64,000 nucleotides of DNA from Pantoea sp. A4 (GCF_000295955.2 NZ_ALXE01000029.1:1-64000), one strand, 5' to 3'; positions 1 through 8,819 are shown, numbered from the stretch's first letter. Numbers and translations are program-made. Notes: generated by a model from the letters alone, not told the origin.

Positions 1-519
1 TTTATCAGCCCGGATCCGATAGGGCTGGCGGGGGGGCTGAACCTGTATGCGTATGCGCCGGATCCGGTTAACTGGGCGGATCCGTGGGGGTTGACGCCTT
101 GCAAAGGGCTGCCTTCTACCCGTAAATCTGGTGGTACGAGGAAAAACTATGATCCAGTAAACGGCCAAGGATTGTATGTTCTACATGATGGGAAAAGTAT
201 TTTGTATGTTGGTCGTGGTGATGCACCATCGCGATTAAATATACATGCTAATACCTCGGGGAAATCTAATTTAGAACAATTGACTATATTTGATAATAAC
301 CTGACCAAATCTGAAGCCAAGTTTTTGGAGCAAAGGATTATGGATCTTAACGGTAAAGCTCAATCTAAAAATCCTATGACTAACTTGTTAAATAAAATCA
401 GATCCTATAGTCCCAATAATCCTAACGCAGGAATGTATGATATTGCTGGGCACAGCAGTGATTGGGGTGGTAAAGTGTTGAATGATGCTCTTTCTATTTT
501 GAAAGGTAATGGCTTATGA
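1..519 (+). CDS. Rhs protein C-terminus with GIY-YIG nuclease-like toxin tip (5' end outside window)
   Basis: The frame is open from base 1. It begins in the conserved end of an Rhs core (FISPDPIGLAGGLN, NLYAYAPDPVNWADPWG), the hallmark before the variable C-terminal toxin. About 140 residues of tip follow. They start with GLYVL and YVGRG, which fit the GIY and YIG motifs of GIY-YIG endonucleases, and continue with R and E residues (SRLNIHA, EAKFLEQRIMDLNG) expected in that fold. Inference: a polymorphic DNase effector delivered by type VI secretion or contact. Base composition drops sharply from GC-rich core to AT-rich tip at about base 110, the usual sign of tip exchange. The stop overlaps the next gene by ATGA. 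Delivery route and catalysis are inferred. Confidence 0.85.
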   Translation, partial: FISPDPIGLAGGLNLYAYAPDPVNWADPWGLTPCKGLPSTRKSGGTRKNYDPVNGQGLYVLHDGKSILYVGRGDAPSRLNIHANTSGKSNLEQLTIFDNNLTKSEAKFLEQRIMDLNGKAQSKNPMTNLLNKIRSYSPNNPNAGMYDIAGHSSDWGGKVLNDALSILKGNGL

Positions 520-947
520 AAGTAAAATATAAAGAAGGTGATGTTTTCGTTATCCCTCTAAGTAATGGTAAGTATGCTATTTGCAAGGTTGTTTTTGCAC
601 CAAAAGGAAAATTTAAAAAGATAATTTCTTTTTGCGTGTTATCTATACAACACGATGAAATATTTATCAATGATGGAATTATAAAACCTATATCTTTTGA
701 AAAGTTTGGTAAGAAAACACAAGTTTTATTTACAGGCAATCAAAATATTAGTAACGGTTTATGGAAGGTTATTGATTGTGTTGATTTAACTGAAGACGAG
801 GTGGAGCTGAAAGTGTTTAATTATGCTGGCGGTCTCTATAATGGTGAAACAGAGATTAGACGCATACCTATTGCTGAGTATCCTAACTATACAGCTATGG
901 GTGTGTCAGGTTTTGAACTTGTCGACAACATATTAACGAGCATATAA
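516..947 (+). CDS. Cognate immunity protein, Imm26-like
   Basis: A protein of 143 residues whose ATG overlaps the Rhs stop (ATGA), so it is translationally coupled to the toxin. The N-terminus reads KEGDVFVIPLSNGKYAICKV. A GDVF-x-IPL-x-x-G-x-Y-x-x-x-x-V start is what I associate with the Imm26 immunity family, which accompanies polymorphic toxins. There is no signal peptide or membrane segment, as expected for a protein that neutralises a cytosolic nuclease. The gene is AT-rich like the toxin tip, which supports transfer as a cassette. Family assignment rests on motif memory; the immunity role is strongly supported by position. Confidence 0.75.
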   Translation: MKVKYKEGDVFVIPLSNGKYAICKVVFAPKGKFKKIISFCVLSIQHDEIFINDGIIKPISFEKFGKKTQVLFTGNQNISNGLWKVIDCVDLTEDEVELKVFNYAGGLYNGETEIRRIPIAEYPNYTAMGVSGFELVDNILTSI

Positions 948-953
948 TTACAA

Positions 954-985
954 GCCGGGAGGGAACTATTTAAAACCCTCCCGGC
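954..985 (+). terminator. Hairpin terminator after the Rhs immunity gene
   Basis: A perfect 10-bp stem (GCCGGGAGGG / CCCTCCCGGC) with a 12-base AT-rich loop starts 6 bases after the immunity stop. Only a short mixed A/T stretch follows, so termination may be partial. Confidence 0.7.
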
Positions 986-1084
986 CATTTATATATGCCG
1001 TGTGGAAACTTTTACAGTGACTTATTGTTTTAATATTTAAAAGGTTATTTTTTCGAACGAATAATCTTGGGTGTGGAATTATAA

Positions 1085-1213
1085 TTTAGATGCGCTAATG
1101 GTGAGTTTTACCTTGCAGTCATTCGATATGGTTTTTATGAAAATGGCTCAAAATTTCCATGTGGCTTCTTTGGAATATATAATGGCAATATTCAAAACTC
1201 ATATAAATCATAG
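1085..1213 (+). pseudogene. Possible 3' remnant of a displaced immunity or tip gene
   Basis: A frame of 42 codons without a start reads like real protein (NGEFYLAVIRYGFYENG, then CGFFGIYNGNIQ) and ends at a TAG. A stop lies immediately upstream and no start codon or ribosome site is present. It sits between an intact immunity gene and an orphan immunity gene, where Rhs loci accumulate debris of earlier tips. No family recognised; it may be chance. Confidence 0.25.
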
Positions 1214-1247
1214 TCTTAAATAAGTTCATGCATCCTGAGGTAAGGTG

Positions 1248-1621
1248 ATGAATATGAATCTTGATGAAAAAGTTGTAGATGCTATCTTTAAAGGGCTCTT
1301 AGAGGATAACTCGGAACGTTATAGGAACTCCCTAAAAAAAACATTAATGGTGATGTTGATGTTGATGTTGATGTTGATGTGTATGCAAAAGCTAGGAAAG
1401 CACTTTCTGGGTTGAGCGAATCAGAGAGGAATGATGTTTTTAATTTTATTGATGTTATTATGGCGGATAGTGCTTCTGTAATTCTAGGTACTTTAGATGG
1501 CTCACACTTCCCTGATAACATTGATGGTGACTTTACTGTTACATATAAAGAAAGTGAAATTCAAGGCAACCTTCAAGATCTATTTATAGAAAAAGCCGAG
1601 GAAAAAGGTGTCTATAATTAA
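1248..1621 (+). pseudogene. Orphan immunity-type gene, frameshifted at an A8 run
   Basis: A ribosome site (GAGG, 7-base spacer) precedes ATG 1248, which opens MNMNLDEKVVDAIFKGLLED and continues to position 1340. There the reading must step back one base to enter the frame that holds the rest of the protein (YAKARKALSGLSESERNDV through EEKGVYN, stop 1619-1621). The switch falls in eight A residues at 1334-1341, just before a GATGTT hexamer repeat encoding Asp-Val pairs. Joined, the product would be about 124 acidic residues. Unshifted, translation ends after about 53 codons. No catalytic motif is visible. Its place after a toxin-immunity pair suggests an orphan immunity protein. The shift could be mutation, a sequencing error, slippage variation or programmed -1 frameshifting. 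Confidence 0.6.
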
Positions 1622-1638
1622 AAACTTTATTCGAAATG

Positions 1639-1666
1639 GCCGAATAATCATTATTCGGCATTTTTT
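1639..1666 (+). terminator. Rho-independent terminator after the orphan immunity gene
   Basis: An 8-bp stem (GCCGAATA / TATTCGGC) with a 5-base loop is followed by a run of six T. It begins 18 bases after the stop at 1621. Confidence 0.85.
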
Positions 1667-1741
1667 AATCGGTTTTAGCTTAGAAAGTATCATTTTTTCT
1701 GCTGAACCCCAACCGGTTCTGGCATCTGGTGGTGTTCTTAC

Positions 1742-2131
1742 CGGATACGCTTTGCGCGGTACGGCCTGCGGATGGTGCAGGAGATACGGCGGGACGGGAG
1801 CACGGCATACGTTTACCGCGACACGGACAGCTACGTGCCGCTGGCCCGCATCGACACGCCGGACAGGGCGCGGGAGTACACGCGGATTTACTGGTATCAC
1901 ACCCGCCCGGACGGGACGCCGGAGCAGCTGAGCGACAGCAACGGGGAGGAGGTGTGGCGCATCGTGAACGACGCCTGGGGCCGGGTGGACACGGCGTGGG
2001 GTGAGATAAACTCGGCGGCGGTGCGGGAAGACAACCTGCGGATGCAGGGCCAGTACCTGGACCGGGAAACCGCGCTGCACTACACTCTGCTCCGGTACGA
2101 CGACGCGGACAGCATGCACTTCACAAGCCCG
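1742..2131 (+). pseudogene. Orphan fragment of an Rhs core
   Basis: About 130 codons of GC-rich sequence match the C-terminal Rhs core: GLRMVQEIRRDGSTAYVY, then SYVPLARID, IYWYHTRPDGTPEQL and RYDDADSMHFTSP. The last is the degenerate form of RYYDPDSGRFTSPDPIG, which normally leads into the toxin tip. The fragment lacks any 5' core and breaks off at SP, where unrelated sequence leading to the dehydrogenase gene begins. Such pieces are left by recombination that adds new tips to Rhs loci, and can donate displaced tips. No toxin tip remains here. Confidence 0.75.
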
Positions 2132-2180
2132 AAAGCGAAATGCCTATTGTTGGTTGATTTAACTATCAAAGGATTATCAA

Positions 2181-3143
2181 GTGGCAAAGTACAAATGTGT
2201 TATTCTCGATGATTATCAAAATGTAGCGTTGGATATTGTGGACTGGTCAGCTGTTAAGGGATTTTTAGATATTGCAAGCCTGACGGTTAATATCCCCGAT
2301 CAACATGCGCTACTGGAAAAGCTTAAAGATGTTAATATTCTCATTGCTATGCGTGAAAGAACCCCTCTCAGAAAAGAACTTCTTCAGGCACTTCCCCATT
2401 TAAAGTTAATTATCACCACCGGAATGAGAAATTCCTCAATTGATATGGCAGCGTGCAGTGATCTTGGTATTACAGTTTGTGGAACACAAAGCAGTAGCCA
2501 ACCTCCTGCAGAATTAACATGGGGTCTTTTGCTGGCTTTGGCGCGCAACATTGTTGCTGAAGCAAATAATGTATCAATCTACCATTCATGGCAGAAAACC
2601 GTCGGGACAACGCTAAATGGGAAAAACATTGGCATTATTGGCCTGGGGAAAATTGGCAAGCAGGTTGCTAAGTTTGCCAAAGCCTTTGGCATGCATGTCT
2701 ATGCATGGAGCCCAAATCTGACTTCTGACAGGGCGGCAGAGGAAGATGTCAATTTCGTCGAGAGCAAAGAAGAGATCCTGAAAATTTCCGATGTGATCAC
2801 CCTTCACCTGGTCAGCGGTCCGTCTACCAAAGGGCTGATAACTTCATCAGATTTTAGCACCATGAAATCAACGGCATTACTCATTAACACTTCACGTGCT
2901 GCTCTGATTGAAGAGGGCGCACTCGTTAATGCCTTAACGGCGAATAAGATTGCGGGTGCGGCGATTGATGTTTATGAACAGGAACCGCTAAGCCCTGAAT
3001 CTGATTATCGGCATTGCCGAAATTTACTGGCCACACCGCATCTTGGGTATGTCAGTGATTCCAACTACGTAACCTATTTTACTCAAGCCATTGAAAATAT
3101 AGATGGCTGGATAAAAGGCTCCGCAATAAGAAAACTCAACTAA
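2181..3143 (+). CDS. D-isomer-specific 2-hydroxyacid dehydrogenase
   Basis: A cytosolic NAD(P)-dependent oxidoreductase of 320 residues that interconverts 2-hydroxyacids and 2-ketoacids; the substrate cannot be read from sequence. The Rossmann motif GLGKIG lies at 154-159. The catalytic set is present: Arg239 (NTSRA), Glu268 (DVYEQEP) and His287 (TPHLGY). The N-terminal half forms the substrate domain. The start is GTG at 2181, with AAGGA about 8 bases upstream. The gene lies directly after the Rhs core fragment and has no clear operon partner. Phosphoglycerate dehydrogenase-like or glyoxylate/hydroxypyruvate reductase-like activity is equally possible. Confidence 0.85.
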   Translation: MAKYKCVILDDYQNVALDIVDWSAVKGFLDIASLTVNIPDQHALLEKLKDVNILIAMRERTPLRKELLQALPHLKLIITTGMRNSSIDMAACSDLGITVCGTQSSSQPPAELTWGLLLALARNIVAEANNVSIYHSWQKTVGTTLNGKNIGIIGLGKIGKQVAKFAKAFGMHVYAWSPNLTSDRAAEEDVNFVESKEEILKISDVITLHLVSGPSTKGLITSSDFSTMKSTALLINTSRAALIEEGALVNALTANKIAGAAIDVYEQEPLSPESDYRHCRNLLATPHLGYVSDSNYVTYFTQAIENIDGWIKGSAIRKLN

Positions 3144-3240
3144 TCAAGGAAGACAGGATAAAAAGTGCAGGTTCACTTCAGTCTCGTTTTCTGCAAAACA
3201 GTTTTTAATGTCCCAAGGTAGGATTTGAACGATCCTGCTA

Positions 3241-3270
3241 ATAAAAAACGACAGGCCTCTAAGCCTGTCG
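3241..3270 (-). terminator. Rho-independent terminator for the 3300-4592 gene
   Basis: Read on the minus strand, CGACAGGC / GCCTGTCG forms an 8-bp stem with a 6-base loop, followed by six T. It lies 30 bases beyond the oxidase stop. Confidence 0.85.
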
Positions 3271-3299
3271 CGTGATCATCGTCAGTGTTGTCGAACGTA

Positions 3300-4592
3300 T
3301 TAAAGGCGTTCAAACCGATAAGGCGTTGGGTCGACAATCGGCGTCATGCCAGCGACTAAATCCGCTGCCAGTTGTCCGGCGGCCGGTGAAGTGCCGAAGC
3401 CATGACCGGAGAAACCGGTGGCTAGCGTCAGACCGGGAATTTTTGCTACCGGGCCAATCACCGGGTTCGAGTCTGGAGTTACGTCAATCATTCCCGCCCA
3501 GGCTGCGGCAATTTCAGCCTGTTGGAACGCGGGCCAGGCGGCTTTCAGGTTATTTAGCGCTTCCTGATTCAAGGCAGGGTTAACCTTCGGGTCCATTACG
3601 CGGACTTGCTCGAAAGGCGTGCGGCTCTGCGCACCCCAACGTCGGCTCAGGGTCAGGTCACGGAACGAGTGACGGCCAATACCAATACGCAGATTATCGC
3701 GCGCGGCACGGAGCTGCGGCAGATACTGCATGCCAAGCAAAGCGTGATCGAGCGTTAACGGTGCATCGAGTGCGCCACGCTGCGTGATGATAAAACCGCC
3801 GTCCTGATGTTTACGGAACGAAAAGTCAGGTGCACCTACGGCGATGTCCGTGGGGCCTTCCATCGGGCGGGTACGCAGCACCGAGCAGATCAACGGTAAT
3901 GTCGGCAACGAGATGCCTAAATTGCCCAGGAAACGGCGTGACCACAGCCCACCGGCCAACAGCACCTGATCGCAACGAATCTCGCCACGTTCCGTGACAA
4001 CCCCACTGACTTTGCCTGCTTGCGTGGTTAACGTGCGCACCGCGCAGTTCTCGATAATCACGGCACCTTTTGCCATGGCTGCACGCGCAATGGCGCTGGA
4101 CGCCAGCGTTGGCTCGGCACGCCCATCGCTGGCGGTGAAAACGCCGCCTGCCCAGTTGCCTTTGCCGCCGGGGACGCGTTGAGCGATCTGATCGGCCGTC
4201 AGCAACTGAGAACCGAGATCGAGATGGCTGACAGCGTTCACCCACTTCTCATGCATCGCCATCTGCTTTTCGTCGCGGGCAATAAACATGATGCCCGCCT
4301 GCCGATAACCCACTTCGCTGCCGATGCGTTGCGGCATTTCTGCCCACAGCCGGTCAGAGGCCAGTGCCAGAGGAATATCGTCGGCCTGACGGCTGGTTTT
4401 GCGCACCCACCCGAGATTGCGTGATGACTGCTCGCCTGCAATACGCCCCTTTTCCAGAACCACGACAGGAATATTGCGTTCGGCCAGCGTCAACGCAGCG
4501 GTTAAACCGACGATCCCACCACCGATAATCACCACGGTAGTGGCTTGAGGAAAGGCTGAAGAGGTCTCTACAGCGCTAATTTCAGGACCCAT
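3300..4592 (-). CDS. FAD-dependent amine/amino-acid oxidoreductase (DAO family)
   Basis: A protein of 430 residues with an N-terminal dinucleotide fold (VVIIGGGIVGLTAALTLAE, then the Glu of VLEKG that binds ribose) and a C-terminal GFSGHGFGTSPAAGQLAADL segment, as in DadA/glycine-oxidase-type DAO enzymes that oxidise C-N bonds. ATG 4592 was chosen over an in-frame GTG nine bases upstream because AGAAGG lies 8 bases before it. It is followed upstream on the same strand by a Rid-family gene and an ornithine cyclodeaminase-like gene, so the three probably form one operon handling an amine or amino acid. Imines released by such an oxidase are typical Rid targets. Substrate unknown. Confidence 0.85.
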   Translation of the reverse strand: MGPEISAVETSSAFPQATTVVIIGGGIVGLTAALTLAERNIPVVVLEKGRIAGEQSSRNLGWVRKTSRQADDIPLALASDRLWAEMPQRIGSEVGYRQAGIMFIARDEKQMAMHEKWVNAVSHLDLGSQLLTADQIAQRVPGGKGNWAGGVFTASDGRAEPTLASSAIARAAMAKGAVIIENCAVRTLTTQAGKVSGVVTERGEIRCDQVLLAGGLWSRRFLGNLGISLPTLPLICSVLRTRPMEGPTDIAVGAPDFSFRKHQDGGFIITQRGALDAPLTLDHALLGMQYLPQLRAARDNLRIGIGRHSFRDLTLSRRWGAQSRTPFEQVRVMDPKVNPALNQEALNNLKAAWPAFQQAEIAAAWAGMIDVTPDSNPVIGPVAKIPGLTLATGFSGHGFGTSPAAGQLAADLVAGMTPIVDPTPYRFERL

Positions 4593-4643
4593 AACACACA
4601 CCTTCTACATGCTGTGGGAGCAATGCCTGCTCCCTCATTGCCA

Positions 4644-5066
4644 TCACAGAGCGATGGTGATCTCTTCCACTTCAGCGGCACCCGCGCCACGATAAGCGGT
4701 GACTTCCAACTCGACTTTGTACACCGTGGAACCCAGTGGCGGGCAGGTAACGGTGGTTGCCGGGTTAATGCCACGGAATTTATCGCCAATAATCGCCATC
4801 ACGGTTTCAGTATCTTTAGGTTCCTGAATGAAAACGCGTGACATCACCACGTCCGCCAGAGAAGCATCAACGGCAGCCAGGGCCGCTTCAATATTGGCAA
4901 ACACCTGACGGGTCTGCTCCGCGACATCTTCAGGGATCTGTTTGGTCTGAGGATTACGTCCAGCGGTGTTAGAAACATAGATCCAGTTGTCTACGGCAAC
5001 GATGCGTGAGTAGCTGGCTTTCTCTTCAAAAATAGAACCGGTTTTTACTTTTACGATGCGGGTCAT
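4644..5066 (-). CDS. Rid (YjgF/YER057c/UK114) family protein
   Basis: A protein of 140 residues in the small trimeric Rid family, several of which hydrolyse reactive enamine/imine intermediates. Typical features are IYVSNTAG near residue 50, VFANIEAALAAV and the C-terminal VELEVTAY strand. The position that carries the catalytic Arg in RidA proper (PAR) reads PATT here, so this is probably not a classical RidA deaminase but another Rid subgroup. AGGAA precedes the ATG by 7 bases. It lies between the oxidase and the cyclodeaminase-like gene, fitting clean-up of imines made by the oxidase. Confidence 0.85.
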   Translation of the reverse strand: MTRIVKVKTGSIFEEKASYSRIVAVDNWIYVSNTAGRNPQTKQIPEDVAEQTRQVFANIEAALAAVDASLADVVMSRVFIQEPKDTETVMAIIGDKFRGINPATTVTCPPLGSTVYKVELEVTAYRGAGAAEVEEITIAL

Positions 5067-5101
5067 AATGTTATTCCTGTTAATCAGTCAATAAGAGTTG
5101 C

Positions 5102-6241
5102 TTAGCGCAGTGCTGGGGTTTCCCACAGGTTGAGTTTCACGCCAATGTCGTTTTTCAGCGCATTGCGGTACACCATCGTGCCCCACGCCACATCTTCAAC
5201 CGGCATGCCACCCACGGACATGATGATGATCTCTTCGTCGTTCTCACGGCCTGCGGCGTCACCGGCAATAATCTTGCCGATGTCTTCTAACTGCTCAGCC
5301 TGCATTTTTCCTTCGGCGATCATATCCATGAATTTCACGCCGATAATCGGGATGTGTTTATGGGCAGGTTTTGGCACTTCCTCAAACCAGGCGTGGTACA
5401 GGCCGGTGTTATCCACCACTTTGCGCACGTCCGGCTGTTCCATCCCCTCATCGATATTGCACAAGGCCGGCATGGCAAGAAACGCCCCTGGTTTTACCCA
5501 CTCACGCTTCACCAGCGGGTATTTTTCCGGATCGCCCACTTCGCCTGAGTTGCAGTAAGTGACGATATCGGAACCGCGCACCAACTCCTCAATCTCCGTC
5601 ACCACCTGAATGGTGGTGATCTGTGGGAAGGTCTCTTTTACCCAGCTGATAAAGAGGTCGAGGTTTTTAGCCCCGCGTCCTTTTATCTTCAGGGTATCGA
5701 TCTGCGGTCGCACGGCCATGAAGGCTGCAAGCGTGGTTTTACCCATTACGCCGGGGCCCATCAGGCCGACAACACGCGCGTCACGTCTCGCCAGGTGACG
5801 CGCGCCAACGCCAGGAATGGCACCGGTGCGATAGGCCGAAAGCAGGTTAGCGGACATGTGCGCCAGAGGAGCACCGGTGTCAGCGTCGCTGAGGGTGAAC
5901 ATCAAAATCGAACGCGGTAGGCCTTTTTCGCGGTTAGCGATGTTTGAGCCGTACCACTTAACGCCTGCGGTGCAGAAATTGCCGCCCAGATAGGCAGGCA
6001 TCGCCATCATTCGGCGATCGGCCGTGGGTTTTGGCATGGTAGGGAAAGGCGATTCTTCCGGGAAAGTCACCATCGCGCCGTGTGAATCGTTATTTGAACC
6101 GGCCATACGATAGTCACCGTGATAGAGCAGACCAAACATCTCCTCCATGGTATCCACACAGGCGGGCATATCGGTCACGCCAGCGCGGATCATGTCTGGC
6201 TCGGAGAGGTAGATAAAATCGATTTTAGTACTGTGAGACAT
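5102..6241 (-). CDS. Ornithine cyclodeaminase/mu-crystallin family protein
   Basis: A protein of 379 residues with the Rossmann segment VVGLMGPGVMGKTTLAAFMA and downstream VTYCNSGEVGDPEKYP typical of the ornithine cyclodeaminase/mu-crystallin family. Its length fits the subgroup sometimes labelled tyramine oxidase subunit B. Members use NAD(P)H in imine/amine chemistry on amino acids. An in-frame extension to 6343 exists, but ATG 6241 has AAGGA 9 bases upstream. First gene of the minus-strand catabolic set and divergent from the AraC regulator at 6449, its likely controller. The true reaction is unknown. Confidence 0.8.
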   Translation of the reverse strand: MSHSTKIDFIYLSEPDMIRAGVTDMPACVDTMEEMFGLLYHGDYRMAGSNNDSHGAMVTFPEESPFPTMPKPTADRRMMAMPAYLGGNFCTAGVKWYGSNIANREKGLPRSILMFTLSDADTGAPLAHMSANLLSAYRTGAIPGVGARHLARRDARVVGLMGPGVMGKTTLAAFMAVRPQIDTLKIKGRGAKNLDLFISWVKETFPQITTIQVVTEIEELVRGSDIVTYCNSGEVGDPEKYPLVKREWVKPGAFLAMPALCNIDEGMEQPDVRKVVDNTGLYHAWFEEVPKPAHKHIPIIGVKFMDMIAEGKMQAEQLEDIGKIIAGDAAGRENDEEIIIMSVGGMPVEDVAWGTMVYRNALKNDIGVKLNLWETPALR

Positions 6242-6448
6242 ATCCCGGCATCCTTCTGACTGAATGTTTACACTGCGCCTCTGTTTTGGCCGATCAGGCC
6301 CAGTGCAAGTGCTGATAACGTAATGAATAACGCGGGAGAGCAATCACTGTATTGTATTTTTGCGACAGGGAACGCGGTTGAGAAAATGCACTGGTATATA
6401 AATTGCATCTTTAAAAGTTAAACTCTCGGCCATGCCAGGAATAATGTG

Positions 6449-7282
6449 ATGACAGTAAAAAGAAAAACATCGCCAAAAAAACCATTACGCCCGGAACAAC
6501 CTTGGTTTGTTATGAGCGCCGCCCAGCAGTATTCACTGATTCCATCGGATAATCCGGTGATTTCTCATTTTTATCGTTTCACGGTCGATCATGACGCCAG
6601 CATGACTTATGCGGTGCCTGATGGCTGTATCGATATTCTGTTTGATTGTGATCCTGATAACCCGGCTGCCCGCGTCTGCGGCACCACGCTGGAAGCCAGA
6701 GCGGCAGACATGAACTGCGATCACCCCTATTTTGGCGTGCGTTTTGCGCCCGGCGTCATCCCGGATTTCCTGGATATCAGTGCGGAAGAGCTGACGAATC
6801 ACGAAATAAATCTGTTTGATGTGGTGCCAAAAGGCCGTCTGGCCTTTGAACGCATCGTGCAGGCGCAGGACTTAAGCCAGCAAATGGCGATTTTTAATCA
6901 ATACTTTACGCCAGGTATCACCCGCAAGCCCTCTACGTTGACCGCTCAGGCGATCGGCATGATTTGCCAACAAAATGGCAACCTGCGTATCGAAGAGCTG
7001 GAAGCGTTAACCGGCTACACCTGCCGCACCATTCAGCGTCAGTTCCGTCAGGATACCGGCCTCTCTCCAAAAGCGTTTTGCCGTGCTATTCGCTGCCAGT
7101 CAGCCCTCAACAGTATTCATCATGCCGATGGGCTGTCATTTAGTGATATGGCTCTCGATTTAGGATTTAGCGATCAATCACATTTCCTGCGTGAATTTAA
7201 AAAACTGGTGAATACCACGCCACTGGATTATCAACGACGTATCGGCGGTAATATTTGGGGTGAGCGTTTACGCTTTCACTAA
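6449..7282 (+). CDS. AraC-family transcriptional regulator
   Basis: A protein of 277 residues. The N-terminal part (PDGCIDILFDCDP, then VRFAPGVIPDFL) matches effector domains seen with AraC proteins that have a DUF6597-like sensor. The C-terminal 100 residues hold two helix-turn-helix motifs (IEELEALTGYTCRTIQRQF and FSDMALDLGFSDQSHFLREF, the family signature). ATG 6449 has CCAGGA 8 bases upstream and is preferred to GTG 6446. It is transcribed away from the oxidase/Rid/cyclodeaminase operon and towards the permease, so it probably controls both. Confidence 0.85.
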   Translation: MTVKRKTSPKKPLRPEQPWFVMSAAQQYSLIPSDNPVISHFYRFTVDHDASMTYAVPDGCIDILFDCDPDNPAARVCGTTLEARAADMNCDHPYFGVRFAPGVIPDFLDISAEELTNHEINLFDVVPKGRLAFERIVQAQDLSQQMAIFNQYFTPGITRKPSTLTAQAIGMICQQNGNLRIEELEALTGYTCRTIQRQFRQDTGLSPKAFCRAIRCQSALNSIHHADGLSFSDMALDLGFSDQSHFLREFKKLVNTTPLDYQRRIGGNIWGERLRFH

Positions 7283-7436
7283 AAAGGTGCAATTGCGCCG
7301 TTGTGGTGCAGGGTTTGCACAGGGTGTCTGTCGGTTTTTTTCTATCGCAAACTTTATCGCTGCGAAATGATGCAGTCAGTAAATAGAAACAGAAAACATT
7401 TCTGTTGAATATCCACTGACCCATAAGGCGCTGGCG

Positions 7437-8819
7437 ATGAGTAATAATACTGGTCTTCGAAAAAATACGTTGGGGCTGTTCTCACTGGTCTTTTTTGTGG
7501 TGGCCGCAGCGTCACCGCTGACGGGCGTAGTGGGAGGATTACCGGTCGCGATTTTTACCGGGAACGGCGGCGGTATTCCGGTGGTCTATATTGCCGCCTG
7601 TCTGATTTTGATGCTGTTTTCTGTGGGCTATCTGGCCATGAGCCGGTATGTGAAAAGCGCAGGGGCTTTTTACAGTTACATCAAGCAGGGACTGGGGGAA
7701 GGCTGGGGATCCTCTGCGTCCATTCTGGCGCTTCTCGCCTACATTGCGATTCAACTGGCGGTGGTGGCGATGTTGGGCTTCTTCAGCGCACAGTTCCTTC
7801 AACAACATTTCAGCCTGAATATACCCTGGTGGGTGCTGAGTATGCTGTTCACCCTGATTGCCTGGATGCTGGGTATCCGTCGGGTGGAAGTGGGCGGAAA
7901 AATTCTCGGTGTCCTGATGCTGGCAGAGGTGGCGATTGTCCTGGTGACGGATGTCATGCTGCTGGTGAAGAAAACCGGGCCGCTGAATTTCACCTCGTTT
8001 GAACCCTCGGTCTTTATGCATGGCAACCTCGGTATCGCCTTTATCTTTGCCATCGCCTCGTTTGTTGGCTTTGAATCCACCGCGATTTATGCCGAGGAGT
8101 GCCGCAACCCGGAAAAAACCGTACCGCGCGCTACCGTGTGTGCGCTGTTGCTGATCACCGTGTTCTTCTGCTTTACCAGCTGGTCTTTGGTTCAGGCCTA
8201 TGGCTTTGACCAGTTAGTGGTCATCGCGAGTAAAGATCCCGGCAACTTTGTTTTTGATATTACGCGTCAATACGTTGGACAGTGGGCGGTAGATACCATG
8301 TCGGTGCTGCTGATCACCAGCCTGTTTGCCGCGACGGTTGCCTTCCATAACAATATTTCGCGCTATCTGTTCAGCATCAGTCGTGATGGGCTGATCTGGA
8401 AAGAGTTATGTAAAACCCACCCGGTCAATGGCACACCGCATAATGCGAGCCATCTGCATGGTGTGCTGTCGATGTTGTTGCTGGCAGGGATGGGGAGTGT
8501 GAATCTCGATCCGATGCTACACATCTTCGCCTTTGGTTCAGCCATTGCCACCCTGTGTATCCTGCTACTGCAAATTGGGGTTTCCGCTGCGGTGGTGGCC
8601 TACTTTGCCCGTAATCAGCACGAGTTCAGCAAGTGGCAAATTTTCTGGGCACCGCTGGGAGCGCTGGTACTGATGGGGATCACGCTGGTGATGATGGTGG
8701 AAAATCTGCAATTAATGAGCGGTAGTGATTCAGTGCTGATCCGTTTTATTCCGTGGCTGATCGCACTCTGTGCCCTGTTGGGCTACATGCTTTCCTGGCG
8801 TCGTCGGGCAATTGCCTGA
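7437..8819 (+). CDS. APC-family amino acid/amine permease
   Basis: An inner-membrane protein of 460 residues with about 12 hydrophobic helices. The start LRKNTLGLFSLVFFVVAAASPLTGVVGGLP and the segment IASFVGFESTAIYAEECRNPEKTVPRA are characteristic of APC-superfamily amino-acid permeases. It ends in a basic cytosolic tail. It follows the AraC regulator and faces the amine-oxidising operon, so it is the likely uptake system for that pathway's substrate. Substrate specificity cannot be read from sequence. Confidence 0.88.
   Translation: MSNNTGLRKNTLGLFSLVFFVVAAASPLTGVVGGLPVAIFTGNGGGIPVVYIAACLILMLFSVGYLAMSRYVKSAGAFYSYIKQGLGEGWGSSASILALLAYIAIQLAVVAMLGFFSAQFLQQHFSLNIPWWVLSMLFTLIAWMLGIRRVEVGGKILGVLMLAEVAIVLVTDVMLLVKKTGPLNFTSFEPSVFMHGNLGIAFIFAIASFVGFESTAIYAEECRNPEKTVPRATVCALLLITVFFCFTSWSLVQAYGFDQLVVIASKDPGNFVFDITRQYVGQWAVDTMSVLLITSLFAATVAFHNNISRYLFSISRDGLIWKELCKTHPVNGTPHNASHLHGVLSMLLLAGMGSVNLDPMLHIFAFGSAIATLCILLLQIGVSAAVVAYFARNQHEFSKWQIFWAPLGALVLMGITLVMMVENLQLMSGSDSVLIRFIPWLIALCALLGYMLSWRRRAIA

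Noticed and set aside
1351-1380. GATGTT repeat as a CRISPR or minisatellite
   Set aside because: Only about four to five hexamers within a coding frame; no spacers.
1580-2119. 179-codon minus-strand frame over the Rhs fragment
   Set aside because: Shadow of the Rhs core reading frame; Val/Arg/Pro-rich without motif.
3205-3245. tRNA-like piece (GTTCAAATC on the minus strand) after the 2-hydroxyacid dehydrogenase
   Set aside because: Only a T-loop-like 9-mer with a poor stem; no acceptor, anticodon arm or CCA. It might be an att-type tRNA remnant, but nothing else supports it.
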